From assembly GCA_937983055.1 (NCBI GenBank), contig CALJLA010000238.1:1-24843 (forward strand): DNA of 24,843 bases, written 5' to 3'. Shown in pieces: positions 14,577 through 22,775 of the stretch (the stretch's first letter is position 1; every line of letters begins with the position of its first letter). The DNA comes from an uncultured Pseudomonadota bacterium (GTDB taxonomy: Bacteria; Pseudomonadota; Gammaproteobacteria; Burkholderiales; Eutrophovitaceae). The position numbers were made by a program, and so were the translations under genes. The notes beneath the pieces are model-generated. The model ran no database searches. It saw nothing but the letters and a program-made list of their open reading frames with translations, and was not told where the DNA came from.

Positions 14577-14625
14577 CGGCGTAACCCTGATCGGCCTGGC
14601 GGCCGCTAAGGCTTAGCCTACGCCG
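14577..14625. repeat. Nested inverted repeats between the CNP1-like gene and proB
   Basis: CGGCGTA (14577-14583) and TACGCCG (14619-14625) are exact inverted copies. Within them, GCTAAG and CTTAGC form a 6-bp palindrome with a one-base centre near 14605-14617. This convergent gap lacks a T-run terminator, so the structure may block transcription from both sides or merely be a palindrome. Confidence 0.45.
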
Positions 14626-14636
14626 TAACTGGGTTT

Positions 14637-14657
14637 TGCTTTGACGCGGTCAAAGCA
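14637..14657 (-). terminator. Hairpin spanning the proB stop codon
   Basis: TGCTTTGAC (14637-14645) and GTCAAAGCA (14649-14657) form a perfect 9-bp stem with a 3-base loop. The proB stop codon (14650-14652) lies in one arm, so terminating ribosomes would melt it. In minus orientation AAACCC rather than Ts follows, so intrinsic termination is doubtful. Confidence 0.35.
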
Positions 14658-15768
14658 GAACTAAATTGTCTCGATGGATGAGTTCGGGTTCGTCGACGTA
14701 ACCGAGCTTGGCTTCGATCTGGCTGGATGGGGTCTTGAGAATCCGGCGGGTTTCGGCGGCGTTGTAGTTGACGAGTCCCCTGGCGATTTCCCGGCCTTCG
14801 GCATCGAGGCAACTCACCACCTCGCCGCGCTCGAACTCGCCGGCCACTTCGTACACGCCGATCGGCAGCAGGCTCTTGCGGTCGACGCTGAGCGCCTTGA
14901 CCGCGCCGGGATCGAGCCTGAGCTTGCCGCGCACCTGCAGATGGTCGGCCAGCCATTGCTTGCGCGCGGTGATCGGCATGGTCTGCGCCCGCAACTCGGT
15001 GCCGATCGCCTCGCCGTTTGCCAGCCGGATGAGCACGTCCGGCTCGCGGCCCGACGCGATGATCGTGTGCGCGCCGCTGCGCGCGGCGCGCTTCGCGGCG
15101 AGAATCTTGGTGAGCATGCCGCCGCTGCCCAGGTGGCTGCCGATGCCGCCGGCCATGCGCTCCAGCTCCGGGTCGCCGGCTACCGCCTGACGAACCAGCT
15201 CGGCGTCGCCGTGATGACGCGGGTCGCGGGTGAAGAGCCCGGTCTGATCGGTAAGGATGATCAGCACCTCCGCCTCGATCAGGTTGGTGACCATCGCGCC
15301 GAGCGAGTCGTTGTCGCCAAAGCGGATCTCGGCGGTGGCGACGGTGTCGTTCTCATTGATGATCGGAATGACGCCGAGCTCGAGCAACGTGCGCACGGTG
15401 GAGCGTGCATTGAGGTAGCGCGTACGGTCCGCGAGATCCTCGTGGGTCAGCAGGATCTGCGCGGTGTGCAGCCCGAACTTGCGGAAGCAGGACTCGTAGG
15501 CCTCGACCAGGCCCATCTGGCCGACCGCGGCCGCGGCCTGCAGCTCGTACACCGCATGCGGCCGTTTCTTCCAGCCGAGCCGCTGAAGTCCTTCCGCAAT
15601 GGCGCCGCTCGACACCAGCACGACGTCGCGTCCGAGCTTTCTGAGCGCCGCGATCTGCGCGGCCCAGCGCGCGAGCGCTTCGTGATCCAGCCCCTGGCCG
15701 TCATTGGTGACCAGGCTGCTGCCGACTTTGACGACCAGTCGCCGGGCCTTGGCTGCGACTGAGTTCAT
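14650..15768 (-). CDS. proB: Glutamate 5-kinase
   Basis: This 372-residue cytoplasmic kinase phosphorylates L-glutamate, the first and feedback-regulated step of proline synthesis. The amino-acid kinase domain shows [13 protein letters not shown] at the N-terminus, [19 protein letters not shown] with [11 protein letters not shown], and [13 protein letters not shown]. The segment [18 protein letters not shown] is the nucleotide-site signature. A C-terminal PUA domain (about 280-372) includes [14 protein letters not shown] and [13 protein letters not shown]. Length matches full ProB with PUA (about 367-377). The ATG at 15768 gives the normal N-terminus and lies eight bases after the obgE stop, so the two are translated from one message. 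proA is not adjacent. Confidence 0.96.
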   Translation of the reverse strand: MNSVAAKARRLVVKVGSSLVTNDGQGLDHEALARWAAQIAALRKLGRDVVLVSSGAIAEGLQRLGWKKRPHAVYELQAAAAVGQMGLVEAYESCFRKFGLHTAQILLTHEDLADRTRYLNARSTVRTLLELGVIPIINENDTVATAEIRFGDNDSLGAMVTNLIEAEVLIILTDQTGLFTRDPRHHGDAELVRQAVAGDPELERMAGGIGSHLGSGGMLTKILAAKRAARSGAHTIIASGREPDVLIRLANGEAIGTELRAQTMPITARKQWLADHLQVRGKLRLDPGAVKALSVDRKSLLPIGVYEVAGEFERGEVVSCLDAEGREIARGLVNYNAAETRRILKTPSSQIEAKLGYVDEPELIHRDNLVLL

Positions 15769-15776
15769 GGCGCCGC

Positions 15777-16844
15777 CTAGCCGCCGGCCTGGGCGGCCGG
15801 CGCTTCGGCATCGCCGGCCGGCTGGCTTTGCTGTAGGTATTCCATGATGGCCCGGCACAGCGCCTGGCACCCCTCGCCCGAGAGGGCGGAGATCGCGAAA
15901 CTGCGGTCCGGCGCGGCGACCCTTCGACGATATCCATCCAGCAGCGCGTCGATCCTGGCCTGTCTTTCCTCTTTCGGCACGAGGTCGACCTTGTTCAGCA
16001 CCAGCCAGCGTGGCTTGCGATACAGCGCCTCGTCGTATTTGCGCAGTTCCGCGACGATCGCGGCGGCGTCGCGGATCGGATCCGCGTCTTCGCGGAGCGG
16101 GGCGACATCCACCAGGTGCAGCAGCAGGCGCGTTCGCTGCAGATGCCTGAGAAATTGGTGACCGAGGCCCGCCCCTTCGGCGGCGCCTTCGATCAGGCCG
16201 GGAATATCGGCGATCACGAAGCTGTGGCTGTGGTCGACGCGCACCGTGCCGAGGTTGGGATGCAGCGTCGTGAAGGGATAGTCCGCCACTTTCGGCCTTG
16301 CGGCGGACACTGCCCGGATGAAGGTCGATTTACCAGCATTCGGCAGGCCCAGCAGTCCGACGTCGGCCAGTACCTTGAGCTCCAGTCGCAGCCGGCGGTC
16401 TTCGCCCGGTTGCCCGGGCGTGGACTGACGCGGCGCCCGGTTCACGCTCGATTTGAAGTGGATGTTGCCGAGCCCGCCCTGGCCGCCGCGCGCGATCAGT
16501 ACCGTCTGGCCGTCTGCGGCCAGATCGGCCACCGTCTCGCCAGTGTCCAGATCGGTGATGACGGTGCCCACCGGAACTTTCAGGTGGATGTCTTCGGCCG
16601 ATTTGCCGTAGCAGTCCTTGCCCTGGCCAGGCTCGCCGTTGCGGGCGCGGTGAATGCGATCGAACCGGTACTCGACGAGCGTGTTGACGTTGCGATCGGC
16701 TACCGCGTAGACACTGCCGCCACGACCGCCGTCGCCGCCGCTCGGCCCGCCCCGCGGCACGTATTTCTCGCGCCGGAACGCGACCGCGCCATCGCCGCCC
16801 TTGCCGGCGTGCACTTCGATGATGGCTTCGTCTACGAACTTCAT
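15777..16844 (-). CDS. obgE: Obg-family GTPase
   Basis: The 355-residue GTPase binds the 50S subunit and acts in ribosome maturation and stress control. The glycine-rich Obg fold covers about residues 1-158 ([35 protein letters not shown]). The G domain has the P-loop GLPNAGKST, switch [13 protein letters not shown], switch [22 protein letters not shown], and SALSG. The tail after the G domain is short and Ala/Gln-rich, without the OCT domain of Gram-positive members. The ATG at 16844 starts MKFVDEA as in homologues. A strong terminator upstream separates it from rpmA, so obgE-proB depends on read-through or a promoter in the roughly 80-bp gap. Confidence 0.97.
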   Translation of the reverse strand: MKFVDEAIIEVHAGKGGDGAVAFRREKYVPRGGPSGGDGGRGGSVYAVADRNVNTLVEYRFDRIHRARNGEPGQGKDCYGKSAEDIHLKVPVGTVITDLDTGETVADLAADGQTVLIARGGQGGLGNIHFKSSVNRAPRQSTPGQPGEDRRLRLELKVLADVGLLGLPNAGKSTFIRAVSAARPKVADYPFTTLHPNLGTVRVDHSHSFVIADIPGLIEGAAEGAGLGHQFLRHLQRTRLLLHLVDVAPLREDADPIRDAAAIVAELRKYDEALYRKPRWLVLNKVDLVPKEERQARIDALLDGYRRRVAAPDRSFAISALSGEGCQALCRAIMEYLQQSQPAGDAEAPAAQAGG

Positions 16845-16927
16845 GGCTTGCGCTCGATCCGGTGTTTGGCGGGCAGACCCGGGTCTTCGGGAAGGTCGCC
16901 GCCTGTCCTGCCGGCGCCGGAGCGCCA

Positions 16928-16959
16928 ACAAAAAAGCCCTATCGGGACCGATAGGGCTT
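16928..16959 (-). terminator. Intrinsic terminator of rplU-rpmA
   Basis: AAGCCCTATCGG (16934-16945) and CCGATAGGGCTT (16948-16959) form a 12-bp stem; in minus orientation it runs into six Ts and TG. It starts about 20 bases after the rpmA stop codon and before obgE. Confidence 0.9.
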
Positions 16960-16980
16960 GGTGCTGAACTTCTCGGCGCC

Positions 16981-17238
16981 TCAGGCGGGGATGATACTCA
17001 CTGTCTTTCTGTTGCGCGGGCCCTTGTCCGCGAAGGTCACATGCCCGTCGACCTTGGCGTACAGGGTGTGGTCCTTGCCCATCCCGACATTTTCGCCGGC
17101 ATGCACCTTGGTGCCGCGCTGGCGAACGAGAATGCTGCCCGCGGACACCAACTGCCCGCCGAAGCGCTTGACGCCCAGCCGCTTGGAATTTGAGTCGCGG
17201 CCGTTGCGTGAGCTGCCGCCTGCCTTCTTGTGTGCCAT
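16981..17238 (-). CDS. rpmA: 50S ribosomal protein L27
   Basis: The 85-residue basic protein L27 sits near the peptidyl-transferase centre of the large subunit. It begins [16 protein letters not shown], the conserved tail that reaches the tRNA acceptor ends, and continues with [20 protein letters not shown] and [12 protein letters not shown]. Length is standard. It has no N-terminal cleaved extension of the firmicute type. It lies 12 bases after rplU and is followed by a strong terminator. Confidence 0.98.
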   Translation of the reverse strand: MAHKKAGGSSRNGRDSNSKRLGVKRFGGQLVSAGSILVRQRGTKVHAGENVGMGKDHTLYAKVDGHVTFADKGPRNRKTVSIIPA

Positions 17239-17250
17239 ATCGCTTGCCTC

Positions 17251-17562
17251 TTACCCAGAGATTTCGTTGATCTGAATCTCGGTGTAGTTCTGACGGTGCC
17301 CCTGCTGCTTCTTGTAGTGCTTGCGGCGACGCAGTTTGAAGATGCGCACCTTGTCGCCCCGGCCCTGAGCCAGCACCGTCGCCTGGACCTTGGCGCCCGC
17401 GACCAGGGGCTGGCCAACCGAGACCTTGTCGCCGTCGGCAACCATCAGTACCTTGTCCAGGGTGACCTGGCTGCCGACCTCGGCAGGTAGTTGTTCCACT
17501 TTGATTTTCTGGCCGGACGACACGCGGTATTGCTTGCCGCCGGTCTTGATGACCGCGTACAT
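17251..17562 (-). CDS. rplU: 50S ribosomal protein L21
   Basis: The 103-residue L21 binds 23S rRNA in the large subunit. It starts [14 protein letters not shown] and contains [16 protein letters not shown], the basic rRNA-binding segment, and ends with EIQINEIS. The ATG at 17562 has an AGGAG site eight bases upstream; the frame extends to 17601 but the family N-terminus is at this ATG. It is the first gene of rplU-rpmA, divergent from ispB. Confidence 0.98.
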   Translation of the reverse strand: MYAVIKTGGKQYRVSSGQKIKVEQLPAEVGSQVTLDKVLMVADGDKVSVGQPLVAGAKVQATVLAQGRGDKVRIFKLRRRKHYKKQQGHRQNYTEIQINEISG

Positions 17563-17595
17563 GATCAAGCTCCTGGAGGGGGCTTCGGGAAAGCA

Positions 17596-17624
17596 GCGCA
17601 TGTTACAAAAAAAGAATCACTTAG
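17596..17624 (-). promoter_or_regulatory. rplU: Promoter of rplU-rpmA
   Basis: In minus orientation TTGCCT and TAACAT are separated by 17 bases, 34 bases before the rplU start codon. Each hexamer matches sigma-70 at 4 of 6 positions and a run of seven Ts lies in the spacer. Confidence 0.5.
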
Positions 17625-17675
17625 GCAAGGCTGGCGGAGGCGCCCGTCGGCCGTGCCGCGCCCGCCGGCCTTTTC

Positions 17676-17705
17676 TTGACACGCGCAAGTTCGCCTCCAT
17701 AACAT
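17676..17705 (+). promoter_or_regulatory. ispB: Promoter of ispB
   Basis: A perfect -35 TTGACA (17676-17681) and TAACAT (17700-17705) are 18 bases apart. The ispB GTG start lies 22 bases after the -10, so the leader would be only about 15 bases. Confidence 0.55.
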
Positions 17706-17727
17706 CGCCGCTTTTTTTCCGGCCCAC

Positions 17728-18696
17728 GTGAGCCCCGAGATCATCAACCGCCTGATCTATGACGACATGCGCGCCGTGGATGCGGTCGTCCGCGAGAGCC
17801 TGCATTCGGACGTGGCGCTGATCCGTCAGGTGGCCGAGCACATCATCGGCGGCGGGGGCAAGCGGCTGCGGCCGGCACTGCTGGTGCTTTCGGCGATCTG
17901 CTGCGGCTACCGCGGCACCGCGCATCACCGGCTGGCCGCGGTGGTGGAATTCATTCACACTGCGACGCTTCTGCATGACGACGTAGTCGACGATTCCGAG
18001 CTGCGCCGCGGGCGTGCGACCGCCAATGCCCGGTTCGGCAACCCGGCTTCGGTGCTGGTTGGCGACTTTCTATACTCGCGCGCCTTTCAGATGATGGTGG
18101 GGGTGCGCAATCTGCGGGTGCTCGAGGTGCTCTCCAACGCCACCAACGTGATCGCGGAGGGCGAAGTGTTGCAGTTGCTCAATGTCCAGAACGTTGACGT
18201 GTCCGAGGCCCAATACCTTCATGTGATCCGCTCGAAAACGGCCAAGCTGTTCGAGGCGGCCGGGCAGCTCGGCGCCATTCTCGCGGAGGCCCCGGCGCCG
18301 GTGGAAGCGGCGCTCGCCGGGTACGGCACCCACATGGGCACGGCGTTTCAGCTGATCGACGACATCCTGGATTATTCGGGGGACCTTGCGCAGACCGGCA
18401 AGAACCTCGGCGATGATCTGGCGGAGGGCAAGGTCACGCTGCCGTTAATCTATGCGATGCGCTCGGGCTCGGGCGAGCAGGCCGGCCTGATCCGGCGGGC
18501 GATTACGGAGGGCCGACTGTCCGATTTCGAGCCAGTGGTGGCCGCCATCCGCGACAGCGGCGCACTGGACTATGCCCGCCGGCAGGCCGAGGCGGAGGCC
18601 GAGCGCGCAAGCGCCTTGCTCGAGGCGGTTCCGAATTCTACGCACAAGGATTGTTTGCTAGAATTGTCGGCCTTTGCGGTTCGCCGCAATTACTGA
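17728..18696 (+). CDS. ispB: Octaprenyl (polyprenyl) diphosphate synthase
   Basis: The 322-residue enzyme extends farnesyl diphosphate with isopentenyl units to make the side chain of ubiquinone. The first aspartate-rich motif is in LLHDDVVDDSELRRG and the second in FQLIDDILDYSGD, both with the Mg2+-binding aspartates. GGGKRLRPALLVL binds the substrate diphosphate, and GEVLQLLN and KTAKLFEAA are typical of long-chain synthases. Chain length (C40 or other) cannot be read from sequence. The start is a GTG at 17728 with no ribosome site and a very short leader; it aligns with the normal N-terminus and has no better alternative. It is divergent from rplU, a common proteobacterial layout. Confidence 0.94.
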   Translation: MSPEIINRLIYDDMRAVDAVVRESLHSDVALIRQVAEHIIGGGGKRLRPALLVLSAICCGYRGTAHHRLAAVVEFIHTATLLHDDVVDDSELRRGRATANARFGNPASVLVGDFLYSRAFQMMVGVRNLRVLEVLSNATNVIAEGEVLQLLNVQNVDVSEAQYLHVIRSKTAKLFEAAGQLGAILAEAPAPVEAALAGYGTHMGTAFQLIDDILDYSGDLAQTGKNLGDDLAEGKVTLPLIYAMRSGSGEQAGLIRRAITEGRLSDFEPVVAAIRDSGALDYARRQAEAEAERASALLEAVPNSTHKDCLLELSAFAVRRNY

Positions 18697-18711
18697 TTTG
18701 GCGCTCGCCGT

Positions 18712-18788
<77 letters not shown>

Positions 18789-18814
18789 AGCAATTCGATG
18801 ACGGTGAAGAACGC

Positions 18815-19045
18815 GTGACCAAGTTCCTCCTCCTGATCGCAGTCTTCATTGTTGTCTATCTGGTCATCCGCAGCGGGCGCCGGGCCGCGCCGCCGCCGCC
18901 GGCCCCGAAACAGACCGAAGACATGGTCCGCTGCCGCGTTTGCGGCATTCATCTTCCGCGTAGCGAAAGCGTGACTTCCCGGGGCGAGCACTACTGCAGC
19001 CAGGAGCATCTGCGGCTTGCCGACAGCGGGTCCTCGCGCAAGTAG
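18815..19045 (+). CDS. PP0621-like membrane protein with zinc-ribbon cysteines
   Basis: The 76-residue protein has one N-terminal membrane helix (about residues 3-19, LLLIAVFIVVYLVI), a Pro/Ala linker, and a small metal-binding-like tail with Cys40, Cys43, Cys61 and His65 (CRVCG and HYCSQEH). This matches the PP0621 family of proteobacterial proteins with unknown function. The start is a GTG at 18815 with GAAGAA upstream. It lies 26 bases after the tRNA and 30 bases before pilS, so it may share their transcript. A link to pilus regulation is only positional. Confidence 0.78.
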   Translation: MTKFLLLIAVFIVVYLVIRSGRRAAPPPPAPKQTEDMVRCRVCGIHLPRSESVTSRGEHYCSQEHLRLADSGSSRK

Positions 19046-19075
19046 CGGCACTGCCTGCGTGGCGAAAACCTGAGC

Positions 19076-20680
19076 ATGCTTTCTCCGCACGCCCTGCCCA
19101 GCACGCGGCGCGAATTTGGCGACGCGTTCTGGCGTTCGCTTCTGTATTTCAACGTCTATCGCCTCATCGTCGCCTCGATCCTGCTGGCGGCCACGGTCTT
19201 GCTCGGCGAGAACATCCCGTTTGGCACGTACAGCCGCCGGACCTTTCTCTACGCGAGCGGCGCGTACATCGTCTTTACGCTGCTGGCTTTCCTTCCTATC
19301 CTGCAGCGCCGGATTTCGTTCAACCTGCAGCTCGCGCTTTACGTGAGCGCGGACGTTGCCGCAGTCGTGGTCATGCTCTATGCGAGCGGCGGCATCTCCA
19401 GCGGGCTCGGGCTGCTGCTGCTGCCTTCGCTCGCGGCGGCGGGCCTAATGAGCCGTGGCCGGGTGACACTGTTCTTCGCCGCAATAGCCTCGCTTGGCAT
19501 CCTGGCAGAGCATGCCTACGAGGTCATCGCCCTGTTCGGCCGGACCGGCCTCTTTATCCAGGCGGGACTGCTCAGCATTGGCTACTTCGCGACCGCATGG
19601 CTCGGCCACATCCTGGCCAAGCGCGCGGTGGCGATCGAGGCGATCGCCGCGCAGCGCGAAATCGACCTGGCCAACATGGCGCAGGTCAACCAGCTCATTA
19701 TCCAGGACATGCAGGACGGCGTGCTGGTGGTCGACGAGCGCGGCGTGATCCGCCAGATCAATTCACGCGCCGAGCAGACCCTCGGTCCGGTTTCGCTCGG
19801 CACGAGGGATGTCAGGCTTCAGGATTATTCGCCGTTGCTGGCGGCTAGGCTCGAGCAGTGGCAGCGCGATCCGGGCGGCCGGTTGGACCCGATTCGCACC
19901 GTGGTCGGCCAGAAATCGACCGCGGCCCGGTTCCTGCCGGTCGGTCGCGCGCGCAATGTCGGTGTGGTGATCTTTCTGGAGGACCTGTCGCGCATCCAGC
20001 AGCAGGCGCAGCAACTGAAGCTCGCCTCGCTCGGGCGGCTTACGGCGAACATCGCGCACGAGATCCGCAACCCGTTGTCGGCCATCAACCACGCTACTGA
20101 GCTGCTGCTGGAGGATGCCCGCAGGCCAAGCGGAGAAACCCGCCTCCTGCAGATCGTGCACGACAATACGTTGCGCCTGGACCGGATGGTGCAGGACGTG
20201 CTGAAGCTCAATCGGCGCGACCAGGCGCTGCGCGAGCGCTTCAATATCGCCGAGTACCTGAACCGGTTCGTGAGCGAGTTCGTCGAGATCGAGAAAGTGC
20301 CCGCCGGCGTCATTCGGATCGAGGCGGAAATAGAGCCGACCATCGAGTTCGACCGCAGCCATCTCAACCAGGTCATGTGGAACCTGTGCCGCAATGCCCT
20401 GCGCTATTGCATGAAAAAGGACGGCAGCATCCGCCTGCGCGTGCGTCCGGGACCTCGAACCGGTACCATAGAAACGAGCGTGATCGACGACGGGCAGGGG
20501 GTGCCCGAGGCGCTGCGCGGCCACCTGTTCGAACCGTTCTTCACCACGGCGTCAAGCGGGACAGGCCTGGGGCTGTATATTGCCCGAGAGATCTGCGAGG
20601 CGAACGGCGCCACGCTCGAATATGTCGACGGCCCGTTCGGGGCGCAGTTCAGCGTGATCTGTAAAGGAGTGGGAGCTTGA
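19076..20680 (+). CDS. pilS: Sensor histidine kinase PilS
   Basis: The 534-residue inner-membrane kinase senses pilin levels in its family and phosphorylates PilR. About six helices fill residues 22-180 (for example RLIVASILLAATVLL and FIQAGLLSIGYFATA). A PAS domain follows at about 205-290 (IIQDMQDGVLVVDERG). The dimerisation domain has the phospho-acceptor His318 in NIAHEIRNPLSAI. The ATPase domain has NLCRNALRYC at 436-445, DDGQGVPE and the G2 box TGLGLYIAREI. Length matches PilS (about 530). The ATG at 19076 has a weak site. Its stop overlaps the pilR start by four bases. A different NtrB-type kinase is the alternative, but six helices and the pilR neighbour favour PilS. Confidence 0.9.
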   Translation: MLSPHALPSTRREFGDAFWRSLLYFNVYRLIVASILLAATVLLGENIPFGTYSRRTFLYASGAYIVFTLLAFLPILQRRISFNLQLALYVSADVAAVVVMLYASGGISSGLGLLLLPSLAAAGLMSRGRVTLFFAAIASLGILAEHAYEVIALFGRTGLFIQAGLLSIGYFATAWLGHILAKRAVAIEAIAAQREIDLANMAQVNQLIIQDMQDGVLVVDERGVIRQINSRAEQTLGPVSLGTRDVRLQDYSPLLAARLEQWQRDPGGRLDPIRTVVGQKSTAARFLPVGRARNVGVVIFLEDLSRIQQQAQQLKLASLGRLTANIAHEIRNPLSAINHATELLLEDARRPSGETRLLQIVHDNTLRLDRMVQDVLKLNRRDQALRERFNIAEYLNRFVSEFVEIEKVPAGVIRIEAEIEPTIEFDRSHLNQVMWNLCRNALRYCMKKDGSIRLRVRPGPRTGTIETSVIDDGQGVPEALRGHLFEPFFTTASSGTGLGLYIAREICEANGATLEYVDGPFGAQFSVICKGVGA

Positions 20681-22044
20681 AACGCAGAGACCAGGGTGGC
20701 GCGCCCACTTCGAGGTCGGTCCTCATCGTTGACGACGAGGAGGACATCCTCGAGCTTCTCGAGCTGACGTTGCTCAAGATGGGCCTGGATGTGGAGCGTG
20801 CGGCCACCGTGAAAGAGGCGATCGCGAAGGTGCAGTCCGGGTCCTTCGACCTGTGCCTCACCGACATGCGCCTCCCGGACGGCAGCGGGCTCGAGCTGCT
20901 GAACTTCATTGCCGGCAGCGATCGCGACCTGCCGGTCGCGGTCATCACCGCCCATGGCAACACTGAAAATGCGGTGGCGGCGCTCAAGGCGGGCGCCTTC
21001 GACTATCTCGCCAAGCCGGTGTCGCTGGAGCAACTGCGGACACTGGTGAAATCGGCGCTGTCGCTGCCGCAGCCGGGCGTTGCGCCCAAGGCGGCCGCCG
21101 GCCTCGCCCTGATCGGCGAGTCGCCGGCTATGCAGCAGGTGCGCGACCTGATCGAAAAGCTGGCGCGCTCCGAGGCGCCGGTGCACGTCAGCGGCGAATC
21201 CGGCAGCGGCAAAGAGCTGGCGGCGCGCCTGATACACCAGAAGAGCGCGCGCCGCGACAAGGCTTTCATGCCGGTGAACTGCGGAGCGATTCCTGAGAAT
21301 CTCATGGAGTCGGAGTTCTTCGGCTACCGCAAGGGTGCGTTCACCGGCGCCGACAGCGACCGCGACGGATTCTTCCAGGCCGCGAACGGCGGCACGCTGT
21401 TCCTGGACGAGGTGGCGGACCTGCCACTGGCGATGCAGGTGAAGCTGCTGCGGGTGATCCAGGAAAAGCGCGTGCGCAAGGTCGGCTCCACGCAGGAAGA
21501 GGCCGTTGACGTGCGCATCATCAGCGCCACCCACCAAAAGCTCGCTGAGCAGGTCGAGGCCGGGAAATTCCGTCATGACCTGTATTACCGGCTGAACGTC
21601 ATCGAGTTGAGAATGCCTGCGCTGCGGGAGCGCAGGGAGGATATCGCGCAGTTCGTCGACGCGATTCTGGACCGGCTGGCAAGTGCCGCCGGGGTTAAAA
21701 AGCCCGAGGTCGCGCCGGATGCCATGGAGGCTCTGACCCGCTATGACTTTCCGGGAAACGTGCGCGAACTGGAAAACATCCTTGAGCGCGCGCTCGCGCT
21801 GTCCGGCGACGGCAAGATCGGGGCGGACGATCTGCAGCTCACGCCGGCCGACACGCCCGAGGCGATGCCGGCCGCGGGCGCCAACGGAAAGTATCCGCTC
21901 CAGGACTATCTCGACCGGGTCGAGAAAGAAGCCATTCTCGAGGCGCTGGAGAAGACGCGGTTCAACCGTACTGCGGCCGCCAAGTTGCTGGGCATCACCT
22001 TCCGGTCGATGCGTTACCGGATGGAGCGGCTGGGCATCAATTGA
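20677..22044 (+). CDS. pilR: Sigma-54-dependent response regulator PilR
   Basis: The 455-residue regulator activates sigma-54 promoters, in relatives the pilin gene pilA. The receiver domain (15-125) has the acidic pair DDEED, the phospho-acceptor Asp63 in LTDMRLPDG, Thr91 and Lys113. The AAA+ domain has Walker A GESGSGKE at 173-180, the sigma-54 contact loop GAFTGA at 220-225, and Walker B LFLDE at 241-245. A Fis-type helix-turn-helix ends the protein (RFNRTAAAKLLGITFRSMRY). The start is TTG at 20677 in TTGA, overlapping the pilS stop, with AGGAG about 10 bases upstream. Its own stop again overlaps the ampD start. No pilA gene is in the window. Confidence 0.92.
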   Translation: MKRRDQGGAPTSRSVLIVDDEEDILELLELTLLKMGLDVERAATVKEAIAKVQSGSFDLCLTDMRLPDGSGLELLNFIAGSDRDLPVAVITAHGNTENAVAALKAGAFDYLAKPVSLEQLRTLVKSALSLPQPGVAPKAAAGLALIGESPAMQQVRDLIEKLARSEAPVHVSGESGSGKELAARLIHQKSARRDKAFMPVNCGAIPENLMESEFFGYRKGAFTGADSDRDGFFQAANGGTLFLDEVADLPLAMQVKLLRVIQEKRVRKVGSTQEEAVDVRIISATHQKLAEQVEAGKFRHDLYYRLNVIELRMPALRERREDIAQFVDAILDRLASAAGVKKPEVAPDAMEALTRYDFPGNVRELENILERALALSGDGKIGADDLQLTPADTPEAMPAAGANGKYPLQDYLDRVEKEAILEALEKTRFNRTAAAKLLGITFRSMRYRMERLGIN

Positions 22045-22640
22045 GCGGCGCTGGCGGATCGCCGGCCGGAGGGCGGGCGCCGCCGCCCGCCGTTCGCTGG
22101 GCGCGCGACGATGAAGGGTGGCGCGGCGCCGCGGCAAGGGTGTCCTCGCCGAATTTCGACGAGCGGCCGTCCGGTGCGGCAATCGAGCTGCTGGTGGTAC
22201 ACAGCATCAGCCTGCCGCCGGGGGAGTTCGGGGGCAGCGGCATCATCGACCTGTTTCTCAACCGCCTGGATTCCACGGCACACCCCTATTACCGGGAGAT
22301 TGCCGGGCTGAAGGTGTCGGCGCATTTCCTGGTGCGGCGCGATGGCGAACTGCTCCAGTTCGTGGCTTGCGGCAAGCGTGCGTGGCACGCGGGTCAGTCG
22401 GAATGGCGCGGACGCACGCGCTGCAATGACTTCTCGATTGGCGTCGAGCTTGAAGGCACCGACGCACTGCCGTTCACCGACCGTCAGTACGACACTCTCG
22501 GGGCGCTGTGCCGGACCCTGCGCGCCCGCTACCCGATTGTCGAGTGCCTGGGGCATGCAGACATCGCGCGGCCGGTGGGCCGCAAGACCGACCCCGGCCC
22601 CGGTTTCGACTGGGCCAGATTCCAGCGCACGTTTGCCTGA
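22041..22640 (+). CDS. ampD: 1,6-anhydro-N-acetylmuramyl-L-alanine amidase
   Basis: The 199-residue cytoplasmic zinc amidase cleaves the peptide from anhydro-muropeptides during cell-wall recycling, and in relatives thereby keeps AmpR-driven beta-lactamase off. Zinc ligands are His54 (LLVVHSISLPPGEFGG), His172 (GHADIAR) and Asp184 (RKTDPGPGFDWARF); catalytic Glu136 (FSIGVELEGT) and Lys182 are present. The only usable start is TTG at 22041, because the segment EGWRGAAARVSSPN matches the E. coli N-terminus and no other start codon precedes it. The extra 20 residues (Gly/Pro/Ala-rich) are unusual. TTGA overlaps the pilR stop, so translation is coupled. Confidence 0.93.
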   Translation: MSGAGGSPAGGRAPPPAVRWARDDEGWRGAAARVSSPNFDERPSGAAIELLVVHSISLPPGEFGGSGIIDLFLNRLDSTAHPYYREIAGLKVSAHFLVRRDGELLQFVACGKRAWHAGQSEWRGRTRCNDFSIGVELEGTDALPFTDRQYDTLGALCRTLRARYPIVECLGHADIARPVGRKTDPGPGFDWARFQRTFA

Positions 22641-22775
22641 GCGCGGCGCCCCGCCCCGCCCCGGACCTGACCCGATGGCCTTCCCGCTTTCGAGCGCGCG
22701 GCGAACTCCGGCGCGCCGGCGTGTCGAATATCGCAGTTCGGCCCCGCTGACCCCGTACTTGCGTCGCCCACCGCA

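Noticed and set aside
20404..22182. 592-residue minus-strand open frame opposite pilS-pilR-ampD
   Set aside because: It spans three confirmed genes in antisense, a known effect of high-GC codon use, and shows no domain.
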